Assembly: GCA_017979445.1 (NCBI GenBank)
Contig: CM030714.1
Coordinates: forward strand, 15,557,892-15,621,891
Length of the DNA stretch: 64,000 nt
Direction: 5' to 3'
From: Akebia trifoliata
Taxonomy: Eukaryota; Streptophyta; Magnoliopsida; Ranunculales; Lardizabalaceae
The notes under the pieces are model-generated. The model ran no database searches. It was not told the DNA's origin and saw only the letters and a list, made by a program, of their open reading frames with translations. Both the position numbers and the translations under genes were made by a program. Position 1 is the first letter of the stretch; each line of letters begins with the position of its first letter. Of this stretch, positions 45,328 to 56,870 are shown piece after piece.

Positions 45328-46888
45328 TATAGACACCCCATTTTTGCATTCGCCTGATTAATCAATTCGTTAACTCGATTGCAACAGTTCCCAATGATGG
45401 ATGATTATTCCAATGCTTTATTTTGTTACTAGATGTGTTTCAGAAATTCGGATAAGGTATCTCAAACTAACAAAATTGTAGAAACCACACTACGCTAGAA
45501 AAATATAATCTCAAAAACATAGAAATCATCATTTTTCAGACAAAGCTTCACGATAAAAATTACTTAAAAATGACCAAATTAGCAAAATACCCCTAACATC
45601 AAAACATCCATAGAGCCTACATGACGCTTAGGAAAATCCTTTCAAACACATAAAATAACAAATTGAATCCAAATAAACTATTTCGCCAATTTTCACAAAA
45701 TTTGACAAAATTACGAAAATGTCCCTCATAAAGTTCACAACCATTTCGCACAAAAAATTCATAAGTAATACAAACCGATAATCCCATCGAATTCCTTACA
45801 AAAAATTGATTCCAAAACATCTCAGAACATTAAAAAACGACTTAAAACATAAAAGTCCTCTTCGAGGGTAAAACGATAATTTTACAATTTTAATAATTAA
45901 AAATTATGAAATTAATAATTAAAATATTAATTAATGTAAAGTGAAATCCTGATTAAAATTAAAGTCAATCAAGTAAGACTTAAGTGAAATCTTAACATCT
46001 AGTCAATCAAGTAAGACTTAAGTCAAGTAAGATTTAAGTCAAAACCCTAAATTTTAGTCAATCAAGTGAGACTTAAGTCAAAATCCTGATTTAAAGAAAC
46101 CTAGTCAAATCTAATAAAACTAAAGTCAAACATTAACTCTAAAAGAACTCTAATTAAACACTCTATCTAAAATAATTCTAATTAAAAACTAACTCTAAAA
46201 TAATTCTAATGAAATACTAACTCTATCTAAAATAATTTTAATTAAACACTAACTCTATCTAAAAAAAACCTAAAAAATTCTATAAGTAGGGACCTTTACA
46301 ACCTATTTTCTTAGGTCAAAATAAATTCTAAGAAAAGTAGGTCAAAAAGCTTCCTTAGCTTCCCCTAAACCCTAATTTTGAAACCCTAACTCCTTACCTA
46401 ACATCCATACCCCAACTTTAGCTCAAAAAATACTTAGAAACCCTTCAAAAATACCTAGAAATCCATAAACAAATCAGAAAAATTCAGATCTAAGAAGGAG
46501 ATACTTCGTCTTGGAGATCTGAAGTGAATCTGCTGACAGAACAAAGCAAGGAATATTAATCAAGGGATCTCTCCGCCAGATCTGAGAGAATAAAACCGTT
46601 GCGTTCGTAAAGGTAAATATTTTTTATTTTTTTTATTGTTTAGGTTTTTTTAGCAATGTAGTCTTCTTGAAAAATAGTAGAGACCAACATTTGTCGGGCG
46701 GGGTTGGTGCCTAACACCTTCCAACCCCGTAACGTGATCCCCGGACCCGTAGTTTCTTTCATAGATTAGTGTTGTTTGCCTTTTTAGAGTCAATGATCGG
46801 TTCCTAGACCGTAATAACTAAGTGGCGACTCCCAAACCTAAAAAATCAAAAGCGGATCCGCACACCCCGCGGATCGAGAGCGCTTTCA
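45328..46888 (+). repeat. 3' LTR of family 1
   Basis: Partner of 867-2435; the start has mutated from TGTAGACACC to TATAGACACC. Conserved hairpin arm GGGGTTGG at 46700-46707 pairs with CCAACCCC at 46721-46728, and TGGCGACTCC follows near 46822. The end GCTTTCA is followed by ATAAG, not by a primer site. Confidence 0.85.
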
Positions 46889-46893
46889 ATAAG
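46889..46893. repeat. Candidate target-site duplication, right copy (ATAAG)
   Basis: Follows the 3' LTR; compare ATAGG before the 5' LTR. Confidence 0.45.
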
Positions 46894-47690
46894 TGCCTCA
46901 ATAACAAGGTAATTTGAAATGATAAATGGTAAGGTGGGTAACGAGGAGTTTCTCAATAGGATATATACCATTCGAACATCTAGTTACACATACAACATAT
47001 AATCATGTTGAACAATTAAATAATACAAGTTTTATCATACTAAAGCATTTGAATAATGACTAAATAAAAGTAGTAAACATTTGTAATAGTCATTAATCTA
47101 TCATTTCTATTATGAAAATAATCGATCATGCCTTTAAAGTAAAAATATTTATCTATCATTACAAAATAAAGAAAAGTACATAATATAAACATGGCGATAT
47201 AATCGATAAAGGAGTTGATGAACACGTCAATATAACCTCATTGATTATGGAAAATCAATATTTCAATACTTAATCTCCGATGTGGAATCCCACCATTTTT
47301 ATCTAATTTTATAGTCGATCTACCATTCCATAGTTAGATGACCATTTATCCAGCTTAAACTGACCATTGACCAAGAACTCAATACTAAGTTCAACTAACG
47401 ATGAAGTCGATGATGACTACAGACTCTTGGTGATTAGTAGATTGGTCTGCCACTTCAAAAAAAATTGGAATGCATTACTTTTTCTAAGCTTTCTATGATC
47501 AGTTATTGGTAAACAAATAGTTTTGTTTTGTTACATATATACAATTTATTTTTATCGAAAATACAAGTAATGGTAGTGTTGTCCAATCACTTTTGCAATT
47601 CATCTATCTGTCTATCAACCCACCCCTCATATCTTCACATGGTCATATGAACATAAGACATTTATCTAGTCATCTATCATATATCTAGAG
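46894..47690. other. AT-rich DNA, nothing recognised
   Basis: No open reading frame with a recognisable product, and no repeat border seen, apart from the ATACT target duplication that begins at 47691. Confidence 0.5.
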
Positions 47691-47695
47691 ATACT

Positions 47696-50600
47696 TGTAG
47701 ATGCGTGATTTTTGATTATGAATACCACTTCTACGAAGATTTGAAGTCGTCACCATTCATATATGTAAAAATGTGTGAATGGTCACCCGATGTGTATTTT
47801 AGAAAAAAGTGTCATTTTTTATGTTTAGTGACTCTCGATGGATAAAATATCGATCCAACCGAAGATTAGGGTAAGTAGTTCAATTAAAAAAAAGGGAAGG
47901 TGTTAGGCACCCCTTTCTCTCCACCAAGTGGTGGTAACCTCAAAGAACTCGATCATTTTGATTGAAAATGTAAAGTAAAATAAAGTGACAAATGTCGATA
48001 ACTTATATCCTAAATAGGGATTTACTTTTTGCTCGATTATAAGATCATCCATTGAAAGAGATGATCCTTATAAACACTTAGCCAAGGGAACTATATGTGT
48101 TTTTGAAAAGTATTGGCTATGGTTATGGGTCCATTCTCATGAGTTGAGAAGGACCCAAATACCAATTGCCTCAAAATAGTTTAAAAAGTTTAAAATCTAT
48201 TTTTGTTTTGAAAATAGTTACAATCCCTATACTTTCAATCGAATCGAAGTCTGATCTACCAGAGATAGGGGAGGGGGAGCATCACATCCTATATCTCTCT
48301 AAAAAAAATTAAAGAGATAAAGAAGATAATAAAAGAGGGATATGGAAAAGGTAGAGAGAGAGAGATAAGGATATGTATTCCTTTGACCCACCTTGAAGTT
48401 TTAAAGGTTTTCTTTCTTTTGTTCTTCTTCTTCTATGTCTTCTTCTATGAGTTCTTAGTAAAATATGAGAACGTATTTTTTATTGATATGAAAATGTGAA
48501 AATATAGTAGAAGAGAGTTGAGAGTAAAAAAATTTTAGTCTAAGACTTGGTACCCATTTTAGAAGGGGAGAGGGGTATTTATAATGGGATGAAGTAATGG
48601 AAGTGTAGACACCCCAATTTGAACGGGCCCAAAAATATAGATTTTTCAATAAAAATTGCCAACGGGCCTCAAAGGCCCAAATCAATTGAAAAATTGCATT
48701 TTGATCGAATCAAGGCCCCTGAGACCTTCTAATGGTTTGGTGGGCCCATCAAAGGGATTTAACATACCCTACACCTTCCCAACCTTCACCACTCCTCTCT
48801 TATATCCTGAAATACCCGATTTTCAATCAAATTCTCCAACAAGCCTAAAAAGCCCGATTTGCCAACATGTGGCATTTTTATCAAACCAATAATTTCAAAA
48901 ATCTCAAAAAAAAAATTAAAAAATTAAAAAACAAAACTTGGGACGCTTACCACCTCCTATACCCTCCATATCTCCACTTCCAAATCTGAAAAGACCATTA
49001 GCCTACCTAAGGCCCATAAACCCTCAATCCTCCAAAATCAATCTCTCACCTTTCCCCCTAACCTAAACCCTCATAACCATTTCCAAGACAACTCTCAACC
49101 AATTTCTAAAATCCAAAATCATTCCATAACCCAAGCCCAATACACTAAAAAGCCTACAAACCCTTATCCATATATAATTCACATCCAACCCATAATCCTA
49201 ACCCACACACCACTACCCACATCAACCAATCACTATTTTGATAATCAAATATGACACATGTCATCATCCCATCTCACCTCCCTCATCCAACTACCTACCC
49301 CCATTAAATCTCATCTACCTACACATTAATCCATCACCTTTTCTCTAAAAAATCACATCAATCCACACCCTCCCCTAATCTATCCTAACTACTCCCTATA
49401 AACCTTCATTCTCTCAAATCAAACACATCAACCCACACCCTCCCCTAACCTACCCTCATAATTTTCTAACCCCTATTCTCTCAAATCAAACACATCAACC
49501 CACACCTCCTCCTAACCTATCATCATCATACCTCCCCCTAATCTACCATCATCATTTCCTATAAACCCATCTCTACAACCTAAACCTACACCCATCCTCT
49601 CAAATCAAACACTCATTCTCTCCCATCAATTAAATCTAAACCCTTAACCTCCACACATCTTGTCACATGTCACCATCTCCCTCACCCTCCCAACCACCCT
49701 CTTACACCCTCTATTTTCTTAAACTAACACTACTCAATTAATCAACCACCCTCTTAAACACCCATCATCTCACCTCACCAAACACTCCACCCAAATGGTT
49801 TGGATCTTACCCAAATCATTTGGATCAAAACACAACCCATTTACCCTTATTACATAATTACCCATCTACCAACTCCTAATTGCATACCCCCCACCTTTAA
49901 AACATATGCCATTCTCTACTCTCCCTAACTTTACCTCATTATATCCCTAAAATAACCCCTCAATATCTATAAATACCCTCCTCTTCTTCCAAAAAAAGCC
50001 CCAACAATCACTACCAATCATTTTTTCAATTTTCACTACAAAAAAAATACTACAAATTATCTCCCCCAAGTCTTACAAAAAAATTACTATGCTCCACTCA
50101 TCTCTCTCATCATCTATTCTCTACTCCTTCAATTATACAAAAAGTTACATTTTCCTAAATCACTAAGAACTCAAAAAGACTCAAAGAAGAAGAAGGAAAG
50201 AAAGAAAAGAAAATATTGAAGCATCAAGGTGTGTTCAAAGTATACTACCTCCCTCTCTTCTTCTCTACCCTCTCCTCCTCCCTCTTCTATTATCCCCCTC
50301 CTTCTCTTTAATTTTATTTTAGATGGACTTGGGATAAATGGTCCTCAAGGCATAGGTTTATAAGGATCATCCCCTTTAATGGGATGATCCAATAATCAAG
50401 CCGAAAGTAAATCCTTATTTAGGGTACAAACGCACGACACATGGCACTTTATTTTTTACATTTTTTTAAATCAAAATGATCGAGTTGAGTTGAGGTTACC
50501 ACTATTTAGTAGAGAGAAAAGGGTGCCTAACACCTTCCCTTTTCTCCAACTTAGTCGTTTATCCCGAATCTCAAGGTTCGATTAGTTCCTATCCATCGTG

Positions 50601-51899
50601 AGTCACTAAATGCCAAAATGTCATTTTTTTGAAAATTGTACATCGGGTGACCATTCACACCCACTTACAATATGAATGGTGATGACTCCTAATCTCAGTA
50701 GCTGTGGTCATCATAATCGAAAATCACGTATCTACAGAAAGAGTAGAGAATGGCATGGGATTTGAAGGTTGGAGGAATAAAATTTAGAGTTGGAATGAAG
50801 GTAGTTGTGTAATGAGGGTAAATGGATAATTTTTTTTATCCAAATGGTTTGATCCTATCCAATTCATTTGGGTGGAGTGTTTTGTGAGGTGAGATGATGA
50901 GTGTTTGGTTTAAGAGAATGGTGGGGTAAGGAAATGATTTGTTGATTGAGTGTTAGGTAGATTAAATGAGGGTGGTGTTTTGATTAGGAGAATAGATTGT
51001 ATAAGGGGTTAATTGATTGAATTTTGGAAGGGTTAAGGGGATGATGACATGTGTCAAAAATGGGTGGGGAGGTAAGGTGATTAAATGAAGTGATTGGAGA
51101 AAATGAGTGTTTGATTGGAGAGAAAAAGTTGTAGGTTTGGTTTGTGGAGATGGATTTGTAAGTGATGATGAAGGTAGGTTAGAGAAGGGTATGGGTTGAG
51201 ATGATGGTAAATGATTTTTTTTAGAGATGATAATGTGAGTAGATTAGGGAAGGGTATGGATTGAGATGATTTTTAGAGAGATGATGTCGGTAAGTTAGGG
51301 AAGGGTATAAGTTGAGATGATTTTTAGAGAAATGTGATAGAGGTAGGTAGTTGGATGAGGAAGGTGAGTTGGGATGATGACATGTGTCCCATTTGATGAT
51401 CAAAGGGTGATTGGTTATAAATAATGGTTTGTGGGTTAGGGTTATGGATTATGGATGTGGGTTTGAAGTGGTTTAGACTTTGGTATGTTGGGCTTGGGTT
51501 TTTTAATGATTTTAGGTTATTGGAATTGATTAGGATTATTTTAGGATGGGATTTTGATGGTGGGAACGTTTTAGGGTTTAGGTGATGTAGGTTTAAGTCT
51601 AGGTTAGGTTGGATAATGTGAGAAATGACTTTTGGTGAGTTGAGGGTTTGTGGGCCTTAAGCGGGCTTGGGGTTTTTCTATTTCTAGAGTGGAGTGGTGA
51701 AAGGTGGGGAAAGTGGGGGTACGCCAAGTCTTTTATGTGGATCCATTAAACCTTTAGGGGGTCTTAGGAACTTTCAAATCGATCACAAATGCCACATTCC
51801 AATGAATTGGACTTTTTAGGCCCGTTGGCAAGTTATGTAGAAAATCTAATTTTTTTGGGCTCTTTCGAGTGGGAGCCCGTTCAAATTGGGGTATCTACA
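47696..51899 (-). repeat. Solo LTR (family 3, minus) split by a nested LTR
   Basis: The minus strand starts TGTAGATACCCC (51899) and ends with CTACA at 47696. Perfect 5-bp duplications ATACT flank it at 47691-47695 and 51900-51904, so this is a complete solo LTR, not a fragment. Without the nested insertion its length is about 2.07 kb. It carries the hairpin motif near 47886-47920 with a weakened stem. The G/T-rich body matches 14.5-15.5 kb. Solo LTRs arise by recombination between the two LTRs of an element. Confidence 0.88.
48604..50736 (+). repeat. Nested solo LTR (family 3, plus)
   Basis: Begins TGTAGACACCCC and ends ATCACGTATCTACA, 2133 bp, inserted in the opposite-facing LTR. Flanks GGAAG (48599-48603) and GAAAG (50737-50741) agree at four of five positions. 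The conserved hairpin is intact at 50514-50546 with a 10-bp stem. The host LTR resumes at about 50742 ('agtagagaatggcatggg', compare 'aatagagaatggcatggg' at about 14530). Confidence 0.85.
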
Positions 51900-51904
51900 A
51901 TACT

Positions 51905-54780
51905 ATCCCATTCAATCTGAGGATAACATAAATTCTCACTATCCATCCATTAATAAATTAATCAATCTCTTATCTTCCTAAGTATATATTTTCTAGAAAA
52001 TAGTTGTGATTCAAATATATCAACCGATCACATATGATGATCCTGATTAAGTAGAAAAGACTCGAAAATCATAGTAAAACAATAAATGGTTAAAGTTATG
52101 AAAAAAAGTAAAAATTTGGTTAAGTGTTGAAAATGTGATTTTTCAAAGTTCTTCAAACGTAAAATGGGTTTTTAGAAATTAAAATCTTAATAAATGAATA
52201 TAATTTTTGGAGCTTAATACAAAACAAGGTCAGAGAAAACGAGATTTGAAAATTTGACAAAAACACCGTAATCTGTGTTTCATTCTTGAACCAAAAATTA
52301 GATTTTGATTATTTGATATTTAAAATTTTAAACTATTCTCATTATTTCCAAATGGAAAACTAAAATTTATTTAAATATTTTTAGTGGAAAGAAGGTGCTT
52401 AAAATGTATGTGCCATTGGATGGTATAGTCGATGCTATCGACAGAGAACATTTTGACAGTGGTAGAAGAAATTTCTGACGACGGCATCGATGATTTCAAA
52501 AACTTAAACTCTATTCTTAATAATTTTTTGCCATGAATATAATGGTATGATCGGATTTCCTAAATTCTAACTAACAATTATTTCTCCTTTTAGGTATAAA
52601 CTTGACATAAAATTCAAGGATTTGACAATTTTTTTCATTCAACCTCTGATTAAGACGTGTTTATAGATTAAGATATGTTTTTCGACTCTTTTAAATCTAT
52701 TGGTGATGTCAAATTTTCTCAAACGTTTATAAATTAAGATTTACTTTTAAATTATAGTATAAACTCAAAATTACAAGGTCATAACTTCAAATTTCCTCGA
52801 GATAAGAGTTGAATTTTTATGTTATTACAACTAAAGCAAACATCGACAATTGCAATGGAGGAAATTAAGCTCAAATCCATTGATACATCCTCAAAGTTTG
52901 GCCATGGTCGGTTCCAGACTACACAGGAGAAGTCCAAGTTCTATGGAAGGCTCAAACCGTAGAAAACTAAACTATATAATTGGATTGTCATTTCCTATTC
53001 AATCTTTTAATATTCTCACTTGAAGGGATTTGTTTTAGTTTTAACATTTTTATGGCTTGGATCTTGAATTTCAATTTACTTTTAAAATTTGTTTCAAGTA
53101 TTTTTTGTATTTTATGTACGAGTGTTGCATACTATCAACATTGGTGTTAATGAGTTCTTCCTTTGGCTTACAAAGTATTTTCCTTCAAATTTACCTGTTA
53201 AATTATTTTCTGCAAACTAGTTGCGCATTAGCCATTGGTCACCATGTTGATCATGAATTTTTTTTTATGGGTTTGTTGAAGGCCGCCTCATCGTCGCCTG
53301 AAATGAAGATAGTAGGAGTCGAGAAGAAAAACCACTAGAGATGGGAGAGATTAGGCTAGGTTTAGAGAAGAGAGTGAAGAAGAGGGGTTTGGTTTGGGGT
53401 TGTTTAAAGACGAGGTGGTGTTTGTAATTTTGAAAAGTTATAAGTGAAACCAATTGAACATGTGGTCTTAAACAATCTACGTTGTTGGAACTGTGGAGAT
53501 CCAACGGTTATGACATTTTGTCTAGATCTTTGGCCAACAAATAATAATGAAGTTTTGGTCGAGTGTTTCAAATCAAGGGGCCACAACTAGGTACTACGAG
53601 TGGGAATCATTTAAAACTTGATAGCCATGGGTCACCACTAGATATAATATCACTTTTCCTCTGAAAATGGCCGGCCTAGTTGCTTGGTTCATACAAGATT
53701 TTGAAGTCTTTAAGAAATGATTTTTACTGACCTAGTTTGATGTTCGCCTATGTCTCAGGATCGTGTGTTATTTCTTGTCATTTTGTCAACGGTGGAATCC
53801 ATCCCATCACCAAGTGGATTATTATGGGTCACGTGTCACGCAAGAGAGACTCTTGCTTTAATTCTTTGAGGTGGTGGGTTCGGAATCTTTAAATCCCAAA
53901 ACTCAATTTTCATGGTGCGTCACCATCACTCATGGTCCCGCCTACCCCGAAAGACAATTTTACCAAGAATTTTGATAAAGATATTCCAAATTTTCATAAC
54001 ACCAACTTTATATATGACTCAATAATAATTAGATTGATGAATGATTTTATATATTGATTAATTTAAAATGATTATCAAATCTTAACAAATGATGATGATT
54101 TTTTATGCAATAGATCAAGGATTTGGATCTCGATAAAGATCCAATTTGTTAATCTATGGAAATGGATTTGGATAATCTTTGCCCTAATGGTATATTAAAT
54201 ATTTTGTTTTTGTAAAATTATTATTAATGAAGGATATTTGGATCCAAATGTCTATATTTGGATCCAAATGTCTAGATTTGGTAAATAAGTCGACCTGGTC
54301 ATATTCTTATTTTTTCAATTTCAAATTTGAGATTGGATTTGTCCAGGATCAAATCTGCTCCATGTTGATAATTCTAATTAGGCCAAATGATGGACCAAAG
54401 AAAGTGTCATGTGACATTTTGAGAAATTATATCAAGGTTTCATCTTCTTTTTTCCATCACTCCTAATTATCCAAGTTCTAAAATCTTTTCTTAAGGCATT
54501 ATTTTGGTCAAGGAAAAATTTGATTTGGTCCATTTCAATATTTTTCTTGTTTGAATCGATCTCGGGGGTCTGAACATTCCAATACGTGCTATCTTTGGCA
54601 CATGTTTTAAGCTTACTATTTCCTTGAATTTTTAGTTTACATTTCAAGCCAATCAAATTAAACCCTTATGGATTCAACGGCTAGAAATCCCCAATCATGT
54701 GTAGGTTCACATAATAGTGGGTCAAACTTTTAAGGAAAAATTACTTAAAGGATCATAGGGAAGGATTTCTTTCTACATAG
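51905..54780. other. Intergenic DNA, no gene recognised
   Basis: Several short ORFs (53057, 53265, 54227 and others) have no family I know and are probably chance. A direct duplication of 'tttggatccaaatgtcta' lies at about 54237-54276. Confidence 0.5.
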
Positions 54781-54794
54781 TCGATTTAGTAAAT

Positions 54795-55620
54795 TTTTAT
54801 CTTTGTAAAGGTCCTTCAACCTCATCTCACCTTATAATGTTTTTGAAATAGTCGAACTATCATTTTATCATCTTCTTCATATACTTAGATTTTTTCCATT
54901 GGGATTGGGATCAATTCCAACGATTTTTGATCGAAATTGATGAATGGAAAATGATATACTTTTAATTTTAATTATTTAAATGTATTTTTCAATTTATTTC
55001 AATGATTTATGATAATAACTAAAAAACAAAGTTGAGATTCTAAATATTTTGAAGATTTCATTTTACTTTTGGATATTTTGTAAAGACTAATTCATCACAA
55101 CTATGATATATGCATTTTAGGTATTTCAAGAAGACTAATTCATTATCGTAGTCGAAAAAATAAATAAATAATTATAATAAAAAATAAAAAAATCTAGATC
55201 ACATTTATAATGTTGAATTAACCACTTTTTATTGTCGAGTTCGACATTCTGTTAAAAAATATCAAATTTAACAATAAAAAATGTCGAACTCAAAAATAAA
55301 AAATAGTGAACTTAACAAAACAAAATGATGAACTAGACAATAAATAAAAGCAGAGAGTTGGACATTTTATAAAAATTTTGGAATCTCAATTTTGTTTTTT
55401 ATATTTTTTTTAAATCAATAAAATAATTTAAAAAATATATTTAAATATTTTAACTTAAAAGTATATTATATCCATTCATTATTCACTTAAAAAAAAATTA
55501 CAATCACAATTACAAAACCTTAAGTATGTGAAACAGATGAGAAAAAAGAGTAGTTTGAATATTTAAAAAATATTACAACGTGAGATGTGATTTTAGTACG
55601 ATTAAGAAATAGAAAGTGAG
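54795..55620. repeat. Long imperfect inverted repeat (foldback/MITE-like)
   Basis: The left arm (about 54795-55045) reads, when reverse-complemented, like the right arm (about 55370-55620). Matched segments include 'aaaaaacaaagttgagattc' against the complement of 'gaatctcaattttgtttttt', 'gatatacttttaa' against the complement near 55460, and 'cacatacttaagg'-type near the outer part. Arms are diverged, roughly three bases in four matching by eye, with a 320-bp AT-rich centre rich in 'aacaataaaaaatgtcgaac'. Borders and target duplication not determined. Confidence 0.55.
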
Positions 55621-55764
55621 TTGTGATTTTCTGATTCGATTTTTTTCACGCGTCTATGCTCCACTGATGTGGAAAAAGATCTACCATTTTGTGCGCTAGC
55701 CACGTTAGCCGAGTAAGGGAAAAATATCGACTTAGAAAATCATTAGCAATAAAAAGTTTACTAA

Positions 55765-56528
55765 GGGTATGTTTGATTGCACATGGAAAATAGGGTGGAA
55801 AATCAATTTCCATGGAAAATGACATTTTTCAAGTGTTTGATTGCACATGGAAATGAAATTCATTTTCCACCCCATTCAAAAAGTCCACTAAATCATGGAT
55901 TTCACTTTCCCACCCATATGGGTAGGAAAATGAAATCCACCTATATTTTCCATCATTAATTCTTCCTTACCACTACCACTACCACCACCACCATCACCAT
56001 TACACTAACCTCGTCGTCGTCGTCGTCGTCACCGTTGCCGTCGCCATCGACTCCGTCTCCGACCACCTTCTATCTCTTTTCTTCTTTTTCTTCTTCTCCT
56101 TCTTTTCCATCCCTCATCTCATTCGCCACCACTACCACCACGTTCTCCCCCCATCTTCCTCACTTACCTCCGTCGCCACCGTCACCGTCGTCGTCGTGGC
56201 CGCCACCGTCGTGGCCGCCACCGTCGTCGTCATGGCCGTCACCGTCGCCACCATCGTGGTCGCCGCCAGTGTAGCCGTTGTGGCCGCCACCGTTGTCGCC
56301 ACATCCTCCCCCCTCCCTCTTCCTCGTCATCTTCTTCTTCCTCTCCCCCTCCTATCATCTTCTTCTTCCTTTTCCTCTTCTTCTTTTTTCTCATATTTTT
56401 CCATGATTTTATCCATGTGAAATCAAACAATGGAATTTGATTTTCCAACCCTACCTATTTTCTACAATTAATTTTCCATGGATTTCAAATTCCAAGGAAA
56501 GTGACTTTCCATGCAATCAAACATACCC
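55765..56528. mobile_element. Tourist-like (PIF/Harbinger) MITE, 764 bp
   Basis: Termini GGGTATGTTTGATTGCA and its complement (TGCAATCAAACATACCC) are flanked by TAA on both sides (55762-55764 and 56529-56531), the target duplication of PIF/Harbinger elements. Subterminal 'atggaaaa' and 'ttttccat' motifs recur. The centre (55980-56400) is a long run of CCG/GTC/TTC-type triplets, which creates Ser/Pro-rich and Ala/Val-rich ORFs that I do not accept as genes. It ends 342 bases before the ABI-like start codon. Confidence 0.82.
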
Positions 56529-56531
56529 TAA

Positions 56532-56870
56532 ATGGCTATCAAGTTACTTTTCAAAACTTAAGCACTATTTAGAAAAACATCCTTTCACCACCGAGCTTCC
56601 TTTAAATAATTTTTCAATGAATAACTTTCAGAAATGTGCCACGTGTATTTTTTCTTTCTTGTGGGGTCCATCCATTCATGACTTGACTTCTCAACGACTC
56701 GACTTCTATCTCTCTGTGTCTCAGTCTCTCTTACTATTTATTATAGTTTTCCCACCATCACCTACCACCAACTTTAACCCTCAAGTTTGCTCTGTAAATT
56801 TTTTTCCAATGTCGAGAGTTTCTTCGTTTGTTGAATTTTTTCTGTAAATCAGACATCAAGAGAGATCAAA
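56532..56870 (+). promoter_or_regulatory. Promoter and 5' leader of the ABI-like gene
   Basis: Contains a G-box CCACGTGT at 56639-56646 and an AT-rich TATA-like 'tatttattatag' at about 56736-56747, then a pyrimidine-rich leader. The transcription start is inferred only. Confidence 0.5.

Larger units (their letters stand above)
867..46888 (+). mobile_element. Candidate outer LTR retrotransposon swollen to 46 kb by nested insertions
   Basis: The LTR at 867-2435 and the LTR at 45328-46888 are the same family, same orientation and similar length (1569 and 1561 bp), differing by roughly one base in ten by eye. The left copy is followed by a primer-binding-site-like sequence and the right copy is preceded by a polypurine tract, as expected for 5' and 3' LTRs. 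ATAGG (862-866) precedes the first and ATAAG (46889-46893) follows the second, a 4/5 match consistent with an aged 5-bp target duplication. All features between would then be internal or nested. The alternative is two independent insertions of one family; the match of only five bases is suggestive, not proof. Confidence 0.5.

Noticed and set aside
56035..56448. Ser/Pro-rich and Ala/Val-rich ORFs on both strands
   Set aside because: They arise from triplet repeats within the Tourist-like MITE.
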